Below, in pieces: positions 1 through 5,008 of a stretch of DNA of 6,502 nt (its first letter is position 1; each line of letters opens with the position of its first letter). A program made the translations under genes and the position numbers. This DNA comes from an uncultured Campylobacter sp. (GTDB lineage: Bacteria > Campylobacterota > Campylobacteria > Campylobacterales > Campylobacteraceae). The stretch spans positions 1-6,502 of the forward strand of contig NZ_CALIIS010000133.1 of the NCBI RefSeq assembly GCF_938017705.1, read 5' to 3'. The notes under the pieces were generated by a model that was given only the letters and a program-made list of their open reading frames with translations, did no database searches and was not told the origin of the DNA.

Positions 1-100
1 CATTCAGCGACGCAGCTCTTATGCTGCAAACGAGCCCCTAAGCTTTTAACACGCGCCAAATTAAGCGCCAAAGCCTTGCCGACCACCTTTAAAAGCTCAT

Positions 101-118
101 TTATAGCGCTCGCTATAA
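101..118. repeat. Short perfect hairpin (8-bp stem)
   Basis: TTATAGCG (101-108) is followed by CT and by its exact complement CGCTATAA (111-118). The stem is compact with a very tight loop, so in RNA the last pair would probably open. There is no T-run beside it, so I do not call it a terminator. Confidence 0.5.
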
Positions 119-140
119 GTATAATTTTGCGTGAAATTTT

Positions 141-185
141 CTGCGGTGCGGTAACAATTGTGACCTTTAAAAGCGCGCACCGCAG
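141..185. repeat. 10-bp inverted repeat with 25-nt loop
   Basis: CTGCGGTGCG (141-150) and CGCACCGCAG (176-185) are perfect inverted copies. The right arm abuts the first copy of the 28-bp direct repeat, which begins at 185. A structured RNA or a two-fold protein site are both possible. No T-run follows on either strand. Confidence 0.55.
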
Positions 186-212
186 CTCAAAGGCCTATTT
201 TAGCTTTTTAAA
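185..212. repeat. 28-bp direct repeat, copy 1
   Basis: The 28 bases starting GCTCAAAGGCC and ending AGCTTTTTAAA are identical to 248-275, 63 bp further right. The perfect identity contrasts with the heavily diverged repeats elsewhere in the window and points to a recent duplication or a conserved functional element. Confidence 0.85.
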
Positions 213-247
213 CTTTCTATAACTTCCCCCGGCGCAAGCAAGCCACC

Positions 248-275
248 GCTCAAAGGCCTATTTTAGCTTTTTAAA
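248..275. repeat. 28-bp direct repeat, copy 2
   Basis: This is the second exact copy of the 28-bp unit. A third, partial copy (GGCTCAAAGTCC) starts near 290, just after the stop codon of the DUF6892-like gene. The repeats therefore lie in the 3' flank of that gene. Confidence 0.85.
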
Positions 276-311
276 ACCGCGCGCTGTATGGCTCAAAGTC
301 CATTCCTGCGC

Positions 312-1328
312 TCAATCAACTACCGTAATCCCCGCATCCTCGCAGGCTTTTCGCGCCTTTTTTGATATGCCGATGCCGGTCGTTTCGATTTTTTTAAGAT
401 TTTTGAATTGCGCAAGCTCGGCGGCGTCAATGTTTTTAATGTCGAAAAGCTCATCCTCGCCGTCCCAATCAGGCGCGATTTGCAGGTAAATTTCGTTTCC
501 GCCGTCAAGATATAGCTCGCTCACCTGCTCTGCCAAATTTGCGGGGATCGGGTAGTCCTTAAACCACTTTTTGGCTTGCGGCAGGGCGCCGAAGTCCGCG
601 TACGGATCGATGCCGCGCTCCTCACAGTACTCAAACACGTCAAATTTGGGCTGTAGCAGGGTTTTTTCATACATCAGCTCGTTCATCACGGCGATTTTGA
701 AATTGAAATTTTTAAACGCTAGCGTCTCGCCCGCCGCGCGCGGAAGCTTAAATTTATCGCTCGGCTTTCGCTTTAGCTTTTTCTCTTTTTGATTGATGCA
801 GACGCGCCCTATCGGCATTTTCGCAGCTCGCACGATATCTGCAATCTCGTCGGTGTCGCGCTTAGCGAAGCGCTCGGCGAAGTCCATCGCGCCTATGCAC
901 TCCTGCACGGCCTGCGCGAGAGCTAGTGATACTTCGAATTTGCCCAGGCTAAGCTCCAAAAATATATATGCGCCGCGCAGCTCCTGCTCTGGCACGGCTT
1001 CAAGCGGCGGCCTGCCCTCAAGCGTGAACGCGCCGCCGTAGAGCTTGCGCGGAACCTCGTGCTGCACGCCCTTTGCGACCTCAAGCATCAAAACTATCTC
1101 GGAAAGCTTCGGTTCTGCGAGCTCGCCCGCGCGCACGAAGGCGAAAACCCCCGCTTCATCCCAAAAATAGCGGCTTTTGCCCTCTCCGTCATCGATCACG
1201 CGCGGCCGACCTAGGGCTTCATTAAATTTAGCTAGATCAAACTCGCAGTTTACGCCGCCGATGAAAATGCCGTCCGAGCGCATGTCGACGTCAAATTTAT
1301 CCTTTTTAAAAATGCCGCACAATCCCAT
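312..1328 (-). CDS. DUF7738-like / DUF6892-like protein (338 aa), accessory, possible immunity-type
   Basis: No enzymatic function is assigned. Residues ~18-85 (IFIGGVNCEFDLAKFNEALGR, then YFWDEAGVFAF at 54-64) match what I remember of the DUF7738 N-terminal domain, with its LGxPR ... WDxxGvyay pattern. Residues ~205-318 match DUF6892: FNFKIAVMNELMYEK (208-222), PKFDVFEY (227-234), DGGNEIYLQIAPDWDGEDE (275-293), and NLKKIETTGIG (310-320). These assignments are from memory, not from a search. Residues 150-200 form a charged, Lys-rich linker. There is no signal peptide or membrane segment, so the protein is probably cytosolic. The ATG is supported by AGGAG at 1335-1339 with a 6-nt spacer. The gene follows the interrupted SUKH gene by 9 nt, and its ribosome binding site overlaps that gene's TAG stop, so translation is probably coupled. 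The SUKH neighbour suggests an immunity-type role; this is inference. Confidence 0.72.
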   Translation of the reverse strand: MGLCGIFKKDKFDVDMRSDGIFIGGVNCEFDLAKFNEALGRPRVIDDGEGKSRYFWDEAGVFAFVRAGELAEPKLSEIVLMLEVAKGVQHEVPRKLYGGAFTLEGRPPLEAVPEQELRGAYIFLELSLGKFEVSLALAQAVQECIGAMDFAERFAKRDTDEIADIVRAAKMPIGRVCINQKEKKLKRKPSDKFKLPRAAGETLAFKNFNFKIAVMNELMYEKTLLQPKFDVFEYCEERGIDPYADFGALPQAKKWFKDYPIPANLAEQVSELYLDGGNEIYLQIAPDWDGEDELFDIKNIDAAELAQFKNLKKIETTGIGISKKARKACEDAGITVVD

Positions 1329-1334
1329 TTATCG

Positions 1335-1339
1335 CTCCT
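1335..1339 (-). promoter_or_regulatory. Ribosome binding site overlapping the upstream stop codon
   Basis: On the minus strand the sequence reads TAGGAGCGATAAATG. The TAG that ends the SUKH gene shares its AG with the AGGAG Shine-Dalgarno of the next gene. This fixes the ATG at 1328 and suggests translational coupling of the pair. Confidence 0.75.
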
Positions 1340-1955
1340 AATTTTGCCTTAAATTTCGTCTTAAAATTTTTCCAAAAAACCCGTAAAAATCGTCCGCAAA
1401 AAGCCTATCCTCGCTCTGCGCGTAGTCGCGCACATATACGGGGTATTCGCACGGTGCGTCGCCTGCCCGCTCGCTTGCTATCTCTTTCGTCGCTCCACTT
1501 GCCGCCTCGTCTGCCGCTTCGCTCGTTGTCGCGCTCGCCGTTTTACACGTCGTTTCGGCATTCATATCGCGCGCCGCATCTAGCGATCTCTCCACGCGCG
1601 CTTCGTCGTCTGACGCCCTATTTTCCGCACTGTCGGCTACCGTCGCGACCACTGTACCACGCGCTGTCGCGCCCGCAGCCTCGCCGCTCGTGCTCTCCGC
1701 CGTCTTGCCGCTCGCCGTGTTTGGTGGGTCATCCGCCATGTCGCTTGCCATGCCATTTGCTGGCAAAATTTTAAAATAATACTCCTCGTCCTCGAGCTGC
1801 AAAAATACGAGCTCGTCCGCGGCAAATAGGCCATTTTTTAGATTTACCTCATACGTGTAGCAGATGCCCTCATCGGCGCTACCCGCAAACTCGGGCGGCG
1901 CGATCGTTTTTAGCTCCGTCCCCGCCGCGCTCACGCTAGCGTATCTTAGCAGCAT
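1338..1955 (-). CDS. SUKH C-terminal fragment with low-complexity insertion (205 aa)
   Basis: This is the part a gene finder would call. It opens with the ATG immediately after the TAG, but no ribosome binding site precedes that ATG, only codons of the upstream fragment (AGCTACAAGTAG). Residues 1-66 hold the SUKH core strands (GLFAADELVFLQLEDEEYYFKI at 42-63 is the landmark). Residues ~68-168 are low complexity: mostly Ala, Ser, Thr, Glu and Asp, with no stop codon and no hydrophobic segment. Residues 169-205 resume the fold with EYPVYVRDY and FADDFYGFFGKIL. Alone, it lacks the N-terminal helix region of the fold and probably does not fold as a functional SUKH domain. Confidence 0.6.
   Translation of the reverse strand: MLLRYASVSAAGTELKTIAPPEFAGSADEGICYTYEVNLKNGLFAADELVFLQLEDEEYYFKILPANGMASDMADDPPNTASGKTAESTSGEAAGATARGTVVATVADSAENRASDDEARVERSLDAARDMNAETTCKTASATTSEAADEAASGATKEIASERAGDAPCEYPVYVRDYAQSEDRLFADDFYGFFGKILRRNLRQN
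1452..1754 (-). repeat. Low-complexity coding insertion, Ala/Ser/Thr/Glu-rich
   Basis: This run of roughly 100 codons lies in the SUKH frame between the YYFKI strand and the PVYVRDY strand, where ordinary family members have a short turn. On the plus strand it is full of degenerate CGCTCGC/GCCGCTCG words, so GCN and TCN-complement codons dominate. No exact tandem copy survives. It is probably an old, eroded codon-phased repeat expansion forming a flexible surface loop. Confidence 0.6.
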
Positions 1956-2081
1956 CTACTTGTAGCTCGCAGGCAGCGCGAAACCGAGCCGCCGCTGCGC
2001 CTGCGCGATCCACGCGGGCTCTATGTCGCTGCGCCCCGCGGCCGTGATATTTTTAGATTTTTGAATAAGCTTTTCTATCAT
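1956..2081 (-). CDS. SUKH N-terminal fragment (41 aa)
   Basis: The short frame MIEKLIQKSKN...WIAQAQRRLGFALPASYK ends at TAG 1956-1958. The pattern W-I-x(2)-A-Q-x(2)-LGF-x-LP-x-SYK is the N-terminal signature of SMI1/KNR4 proteins. It begins at ATG 2081, with a weak GGGA about 6 nt upstream. A possible -10 (TAAAAT, 2110-2105 on the minus strand) lies 24 nt before the start. It shares its frame with the downstream 205-codon fragment, so it is best read as the first part of that gene and not as an independent small protein. Confidence 0.7.
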   Translation of the reverse strand: MIEKLIQKSKNITAAGRSDIEPAWIAQAQRRLGFALPASYK

Positions 2082-2298
2082 TTTGATCCCATTTTGAGCG
2101 AGAAATTTTAACGCTTAGCGACACCAAGACGCGCTGTTTACACAGCCCCGCGGACATTTGACGTGGCTTTTAAAATCTAAATTTAAAAGCTCGCGCAGCT
2201 TCAAAACCAAAGCGAGCCGTTTAAAATTTCGAGCGCCCGCGCATAAAATTTCAACCGCAAACACGAACTGGCAGTATTCCTGCGATCAAAATTTAGCG
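2082..2298. other. Gap between ridA and the SUKH gene
   Basis: No gene is supported in this 217-bp stretch. It holds AT-rich AAATTT-type words and a 6-bp inverted repeat (GCTCGC near 2188, GCGAGC near 2212). The minus-strand leader of the SUKH/DUF6892 pair, with a candidate -10 TAAAAT at 2105-2110, lies at its left end. No strong terminator for ridA is visible. Confidence 0.4.
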
Positions 2299-2673
2299 CT
2301 ACTTAGCCAGCGCTATTACTTCGATCTCCACAAGCGCGCCCTTGGGGAGCTTAGCGACCTGCACCGTGCTGCGAGCGGGCTTATGCGCGCCGAACGCCGC
2401 AGCGTATATCTCGTTCACCGCGGCAAAATCGCCTATATCGGCTAGGAAAATCGTAGTTTTGACGGCATCTTGCAGCGTAGCGCCCGCTTCTTCCAGGATC
2501 GCGGCGAGGTTTTGCAAAACCTGCCTACTCTGCGCTTCCACGCCGCCCACAACAAACTCGCCGTCCGGCTTAAGCGCGATCTGCCCCGAGGTAAAGATGA
2601 ACCCGCCCGCCTTGATCGCCTGGGAGTACGGTCCGATGGCCTGCGCCGCATCGGGAGTCGAGATAATCTGCAT
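2299..2673 (-). CDS. ridA: RidA family 2-iminobutanoate/2-iminopropanoate deaminase (124 aa)
   Basis: This is a cytosolic Rid/YjgF protein. It hydrolyses reactive enamine/imine intermediates released by PLP enzymes such as threonine dehydratase, and so protects other PLP enzymes. Landmarks are AIGPYSQAI (12-20, with the conserved Tyr16), FTSGQIALKPDGEFV (27-41), and PARSTVQVAKLPKGALVEIEVIA (99-121). Arg101 and Glu116 correspond to Arg105 and Glu120 of E. coli RidA. The length matches the family. The frame stays open upstream to an ATG at 2802, but the start at 2673 is correct: AAGGA (2681-2685) sits 7 nt before it and the family homology begins exactly there. A candidate -10 (TAAAAT, 2703-2708) lies about 29 nt upstream. 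The gene stands alone, downstream of a repeat-filled gap. All predicted catalytic residues are present. Confidence 0.96.
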   Translation of the reverse strand: MQIISTPDAAQAIGPYSQAIKAGGFIFTSGQIALKPDGEFVVGGVEAQSRQVLQNLAAILEEAGATLQDAVKTTIFLADIGDFAAVNEIYAAAFGAHKPARSTVQVAKLPKGALVEIEVIALAK

Positions 2674-2680
2674 AGTAAAA

Positions 2681-2685
2681 TCCTT
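2681..2685 (-). promoter_or_regulatory. ridA: Ribosome binding site of ridA
   Basis: AAGGA on the minus strand, 7 nt before ATG 2673. It decides against the longer in-frame start at 2802, whose extra 43 residues have no family match. Confidence 0.8.
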
Positions 2686-2781
2686 TGTAAAAAATTTCGC
2701 CCATTTTATCGCAAAATATTTTAGCATTGCTTTAGGCGGCGGAATTTTGCGGGCGAGCGAGGTCGCCGGTACAGCGGATGT

Positions 2782-2810
2782 GATGAAATTTAATGGTTGC
2801 AAATTTCATC
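2782..2810. repeat. 10-bp perfect inverted repeat (9-nt loop)
   Basis: GATGAAATTT (2782-2791) and AAATTTCATC (2801-2810) are exact inverted copies around AATGGTTGC. The right arm is also the start of the first dispersed AAATTTCATCGGCG repeat, so the inverted repeat contains a copy of that repeat in each orientation. Confidence 0.7.
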
Positions 2811-2846
2811 GGCGATAGCGGAGCGAAACAGCACGCGTGGCGGTGC
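2801..2846 (+). repeat. Dispersed repeat R1 (AAATTTCATCGGCGATAGCG)
   Basis: The first 20 bases are identical to those at 3004, and similarity continues beyond them (GCGAAACAGCACGCG here against ATGAAACAGCGAGTG there). A shorter related copy starts at 3214. Confidence 0.7.
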
Positions 2847-3003
2847 GGTTAAATTTATCGCGTAAATACAGCGAGCAATATGGCGAGGAGCTAGCGCGAA
2901 AAGCGAGCCGTGGTGACGGAACGGCAAAATTTAAAATAGCTGACGGGCGCAAAAAACAGCGCGTGAAAGTGCGCGTGAAATTTCATCGCTTAAAAGAACG
3001 GCT

Positions 3004-3049
3004 AAATTTCATCGGCGATAGCGAAATGAAACAGCGAGTGCGGCGGCGT
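3004..3049 (+). repeat. Dispersed repeat R2 (AAATTTCATCGGCGATAGCG)
   Basis: This copy lies 203 bp after R1 and shares its first 20 bases exactly, followed by a diverged GAAACAGCG...GCGGCG tail. Confidence 0.7.
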
Positions 3050-3213
3050 ATAAAAATGATCTATAGAGCGGTATTTCAAAAATTTTGCGTGCACAAGCAT
3101 GAAAATTTTCACCGGCGCAGGCGCGATAATGCCGCGCGCTAGGCAATACGACCAAATTCTATCAGCGGCGGTAGTCAAAAAATGCACGAGCAATATGGCG
3201 ATACGAATAACCA

Positions 3214-3239
3214 AAATTTCATCGGCGACACTGCGGCAA
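3214..3239 (+). repeat. Dispersed repeat R3 (partial)
   Basis: AAATTTCATCGGCGA is shared with R1 and R2, 210 bp after R2; the tail is diverged. Just before it, GAGCAATATGGCGA (3188-3201) repeats 2873-2886, so more than one repeat family is interleaved here. Confidence 0.6.
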
Positions 3240-3789
3240 AACCGGCGTTATCGCAGCAGTAAGGTCGGCGCAATTGCAGCGAGTTTGTGCAACGCTGTCG
3301 TAGCAGCAAGCCAACGTCGTCGAAGCGAGATTAGTGCGACACCGCGATAAAATCGGCACCATCAAAGTAAGTTTGGCACAACGCTACCACAGCAGCAAGG
3401 TCGGCTCCATCGCAACGCGATCCGTACGAAGCTGCGATAAAATCGAGGCCACATTAATAAATAAATTGGCAGTGTTACAGCTAATTCGGCGCGACGCCAT
3501 GATAATATCCACATGCTATCACGGCAGCAAAGTCGGCGCCGTCACAGTGAAATTAGTGCAACGGCGTGATAAAATCAGTGCTGCTGCAGTAAGCTAGGTT
3601 CGACGCTACGATAAAATCGGCGCCGCAGTAGTAAATTGGTAGTGTCGCAGTAAGTTTGGTGTGACACTGAGGTAAAATCGGCGTCACGCCGTAGCTAGAT
3701 CAGCGAGACTATGCAATAAAATCGACGTAGTAGTAAAATCGACATTGTCGCTACAGCAAGATCAGCGTCATTGCAGCAAATCGGCAAGG
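3232..3789 (+). repeat. Degenerate tandem array, 42-bp unit (two ~21-bp halves)
   Basis: Units begin at GATAAAATC-like words at 3346, 3436, 3501, 3526 (AGCAAAGTC), 3568, 3610, 3671 and 3715. Units at 3346-3387, 3526-3567 and 3568-3609 are each 42 bp and align without gaps. The first half reads about GATAAAATCGGCGCCGTCGC and the second about AGTAAGTTTGGTGCAACGCT plus AC. The two halves resemble each other (TAAaaTcGGcG / TAAGtTTGGtG), and half-units of 19-22 bp are inserted elsewhere, for example in 3610-3670. The period of 14 codons keeps frames open for stretches, but stops interrupt every frame over the whole array and there is no ribosome binding site. Confidence 0.8.
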
Positions 3790-3793
3790 GTTC

Positions 3794-3837
3794 ATAAAAT
3801 TTTACGCGAAATTTTATACGAAATCCTGTATAAAATT
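3794..3837 (-). terminator. AT-rich overlapping hairpins after the TSUP gene, possible terminator
   Basis: Three complementary segments occur: ATAAAATTT (3794-3802), AAATTTTAT (3809-3817) and GTATAAAATT (3828-3837). The middle can pair with the left (9 bp, loop TACGCG) or, as AATTTTATAC (3810-3819), with the right (10 bp, loop GAAATCCT). They lie 53-96 nt downstream of the TSUP stop codon on the minus strand. The stems are A/T only apart from one C-G pair and no clean T-run follows, so a terminator role is plausible but weak. Confidence 0.4.
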
Positions 3838-3889
3838 CTATGATTTTGGCTTGAAATTAACCCGCGATCGGCCCTCAACCGGTCTGTAA

Positions 3890-4651
3890 TTAATTTGCAA
3901 TCAGTCCGTAAAGTAGCTTTAAAATCGTGGCTGCAACGACGAGCAGAAGCATCTTGCGCACAAATTTCACGTCGCATCTCATCACGAGGCTTGAGCCTGC
4001 GAAGCTGCCCGCGATCTGTCCGACCGCCATCACCGCTCCGACGAGCCATAAAATCTGCCCGCCGATGATAAAAACGCCTAAAGAGACGATGTTTGAGGTG
4101 AAATTTAAAACCTTCGTGTGTGCGACCGCCTTTTTCATATAAAGCCCTAAAATTCCTACGAGCGCAAACGTCCAAAACGAGCCTGTGCCCGGGCCGAAGA
4201 ATCCGTCGTAAAAGCCCAAAACAAGCCCAAAAATCGCGTAAAAGCTATTTTTTGACATCTTGGGTTTGGCGGGTGCTTCGCCTAGGTTTGGCGAAAAAAT
4301 CATATAAAAGAAAAGCGCCAGCAGGAGGATCGGAATGAGATAGTTTAGGAATTTCGCATCGACTAGAAGCAGGACATAAGCGCCGACGAGTCCGCCTATG
4401 AACGTAAAAATCACGCCGCGCAGGATCTCCGCCGCATCGACGTAGCCCTTGCGGATGAAATTTAAAGCGGCGGTGAAACTTCCGAAACTGCCTTGAAATC
4501 TATTTGTGGCGATCGCTACATGCGGCGGAACGCCCACGGCAAGCAGTGCAGGCAGCGAAATCAACCCGCCGCCGCCCGCGATCGAGTCGATAAATCCGCC
4601 GAAAAACGCCGCTGCAAAAAGCACCGCAAACTGCCAAAGTTCAAGCTCCAT
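3890..4651 (-). CDS. TSUP (TauE/SafE, YfcA-like) family membrane transporter (253 aa)
   Basis: This is an inner-membrane protein of the sulfite exporter TauE/SafE family (formerly DUF81). Members move small organic or sulfur-containing anions; the substrate here cannot be told from sequence. The two half-repeat signatures are present: GGFIDSIAGGGGLISLPALL (18-37) and GFYDGFFGPGTGSFWTFALV (146-165). ATNRFQG (48-54) and TKVLNFTSN (179-187) follow them, and a late GQIAGSFAGSSL (211-222). Hydrophobic segments lie at about 8-20, 30-42, 78-97, 103-119, 137-152, 160-172, 189-210 and 233-252. The length is close to E. coli YfcA. The start is set by AAGGA (4657-4661) 5 nt before the ATG. The gene is a single unit, flanked downstream by repeats and upstream by a divergent gene. 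A TAAAAT at 4675-4680 (minus strand) is a candidate -10. Confidence 0.93.
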   Translation of the reverse strand: MELELWQFAVLFAAAFFGGFIDSIAGGGGLISLPALLAVGVPPHVAIATNRFQGSFGSFTAALNFIRKGYVDAAEILRGVIFTFIGGLVGAYVLLLVDAKFLNYLIPILLLALFFYMIFSPNLGEAPAKPKMSKNSFYAIFGLVLGFYDGFFGPGTGSFWTFALVGILGLYMKKAVAHTKVLNFTSNIVSLGVFIIGGQILWLVGAVMAVGQIAGSFAGSSLVMRCDVKFVRKMLLLVVAATILKLLYGLIAN

Positions 4652-4656
4652 TTTTG

Positions 4657-4661
4657 TCCTT
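4657..4661 (-). promoter_or_regulatory. Ribosome binding site of the TSUP gene
   Basis: AAGGA on the minus strand with a 5-nt spacer before ATG 4651, consistent with the family's N-terminus starting there. Confidence 0.75.
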
Positions 4662-4734
4662 TTTGATTTCTATTATTTTACAAAATATAGACTTAAATTT
4701 TAACTGTCATACACCGCAATGGCAAATCGTGTGC

Positions 4735-4740
4735 TATAAT
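4735..4740 (+). promoter_or_regulatory. Extended -10 promoter element for the plus-strand gene at 4760
   Basis: TGCTATAAT (4732-4740) is a perfect extended -10 (TGN-TATAAT). There is no clear -35, as is usual for Campylobacter sigma-70 promoters. Transcription would start near 4747, leaving a leader of about 13 nt that carries the AAGGA ribosome binding site at 4750-4754. Confidence 0.7.
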
Positions 4741-4759
4741 AGTAAAAATAAGGATAAAA

Positions 4760-5008
4760 ATGAACAGCTTCAAAAAAATCATAGATCTGATTTTAAAAAT
4801 TTTCATCATAAGTGTATCTATTTTAGGGGTAATCATCATATTAATAATAGCATTTATTATTGCGTCAATTTATTTAAAACCATATAATGATTTTTGGAAC
4901 GTAAAGAGCAATAATTTTGAAGAATTGAATATTTTAACAGAAATGCAGATATGGATGGATTACTTTTGTATCGTAGAAAAATTCAACCAAATGCCGCAGA
5001 TAGTCTAG
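4760..5008 (+). CDS. Small membrane protein / N-terminal fragment (82 aa)
   Basis: This has the best expression signals of the locus: TGCTATAAT at 4732-4740 and AAGGA at 4750-4754, 5 nt before the ATG. Residues 1-6 are polar and basic (MNSFKK). Residues ~7-39 are one long hydrophobic Ile/Leu/Val run, forming a membrane anchor or uncleaved signal. The charged YLKPYNDFWNVKSNN follows. No lipobox Cys or clear cleavage site is visible. It ends FNQMPQIV at a TAG (5006-5008). The function is unknown; it is probably the first part of the broken gene. Confidence 0.6.
   Translation: MNSFKKIIDLILKIFIISVSILGVIIILIIAFIIASIYLKPYNDFWNVKSNNFEELNILTEMQIWMDYFCIVEKFNQMPQIV

Larger units (their letters stand above)
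1..311. other. Left-edge region without a supported gene
   Basis: I can support no gene here. Two reading frames stay open but lack gene signals. The plus frame starting at base 1 is open to a TAA at 220-222 (73 codons, no stop), but it reads as a Ser/Arg/Cys-rich shadow. A minus frame is open from a TAG near 195 to the left edge and reads more naturally (it includes INELLKVVGKALALNLARV). It has no ATG and no convincing ribosome binding site. The latter could be a decayed or 5'-truncated gene continuing to the left. The stretch is otherwise occupied by direct and inverted repeats, listed separately, and lies downstream of the DUF6892-like gene. Confidence 0.4.
1338..2081 (-). pseudogene. SMI1/KNR4 (SUKH)-family gene interrupted by an in-frame TAG
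   Basis: Two fragments in one frame make a single SUKH-type protein. The N-terminal part (from ATG 2081) ends DIEPAWIAQAQRRLGFALPASYK, and a TAG codon (1956-1958) stands where family members typically have Trp or another residue in LPxSYKxxL. The frame then continues MLLRYASVSAAG, LKNGLFAADELVFLQLEDEEYYFKI and EYPVYVRDYAQSEDRLFADDF, the usual order of SUKH strands and C-terminal helix. A TGG-to-TAG change would explain the stop. Without the ~100-residue low-complexity insertion, the restored protein is about 150 aa, normal for the family. Known SUKH proteins bind and neutralise polymorphic or contact-dependent toxins. No toxin gene is adjacent. An in-frame TAA lies 33 nt upstream of ATG 2081, which confirms the start region. 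Expression as two polypeptides, readthrough, or a sequencing error remain alternatives. Confidence 0.78.
2674..3889. other. 1.2-kb gene-poor, repeat-filled region
   Basis: I support no coding gene between ridA and the TSUP gene. Several frames stay open for 60-100 codons on the plus strand (2837-3142, 3099-3350, 3334-3597). They lack ribosome binding sites, are dominated by Arg/Lys or by repeat-derived residues, overlap each other, and match no family I know. The left part (2782-3240) contains dispersed repeats and inverted repeats. The middle (about 3232-3789) is a degenerate tandem array. The right end (3794-3837) holds AT-rich hairpins. Confidence 0.6.

Noticed and set aside
1454..1774. 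106-residue Arg/Ser/Pro/Leu-rich plus-strand frame
   Set aside because: It is the opposite strand of the Ala/Ser-rich SUKH insertion; low complexity keeps it open.
2674..2802. N-terminal extension of RidA to an ATG at 2802
   Set aside because: AAGGA lies just before ATG 2673, family homology begins there, and the extra 43 residues match nothing typical.
2158..2818. Plus-strand frames opposite ridA (2158-2445, 2342-2818, 2470-2724)
   Set aside because: They are antisense shadows of a confidently identified gene, with Cys/Arg/Ser-rich atypical composition.
2837..3142. 101-residue Arg/Lys-rich plus-strand frame
   Set aside because: It starts with GTG without a ribosome binding site, runs through the dispersed repeats and has no family resemblance.
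3334..3597. 87-residue plus-strand frame in the repeat array
   Set aside because: It is the 14-codon translation of the tandem unit. It has no ribosome binding site, and the repeat continues past its stop, so a living gene is unlikely.
3232..3789. CRISPR array
   Set aside because: No conserved repeat alternating with unique spacers: the whole 42-bp unit is repeated and degenerate, and there are no cas genes.
3792..4175. 127-residue minus-strand frame overlapping the TSUP gene
   Set aside because: It overlaps the membrane transporter out of frame and is Arg-rich; the TSUP frame has both signature motifs.
4970..5008. Programmed -1 ribosomal frameshift joining 4760-5008 to the next frame
   Set aside because: The A5 run is not a canonical X_XXY_YYZ slippery heptamer in the incoming frame and I see no strong stimulatory stem; an indel is simpler.
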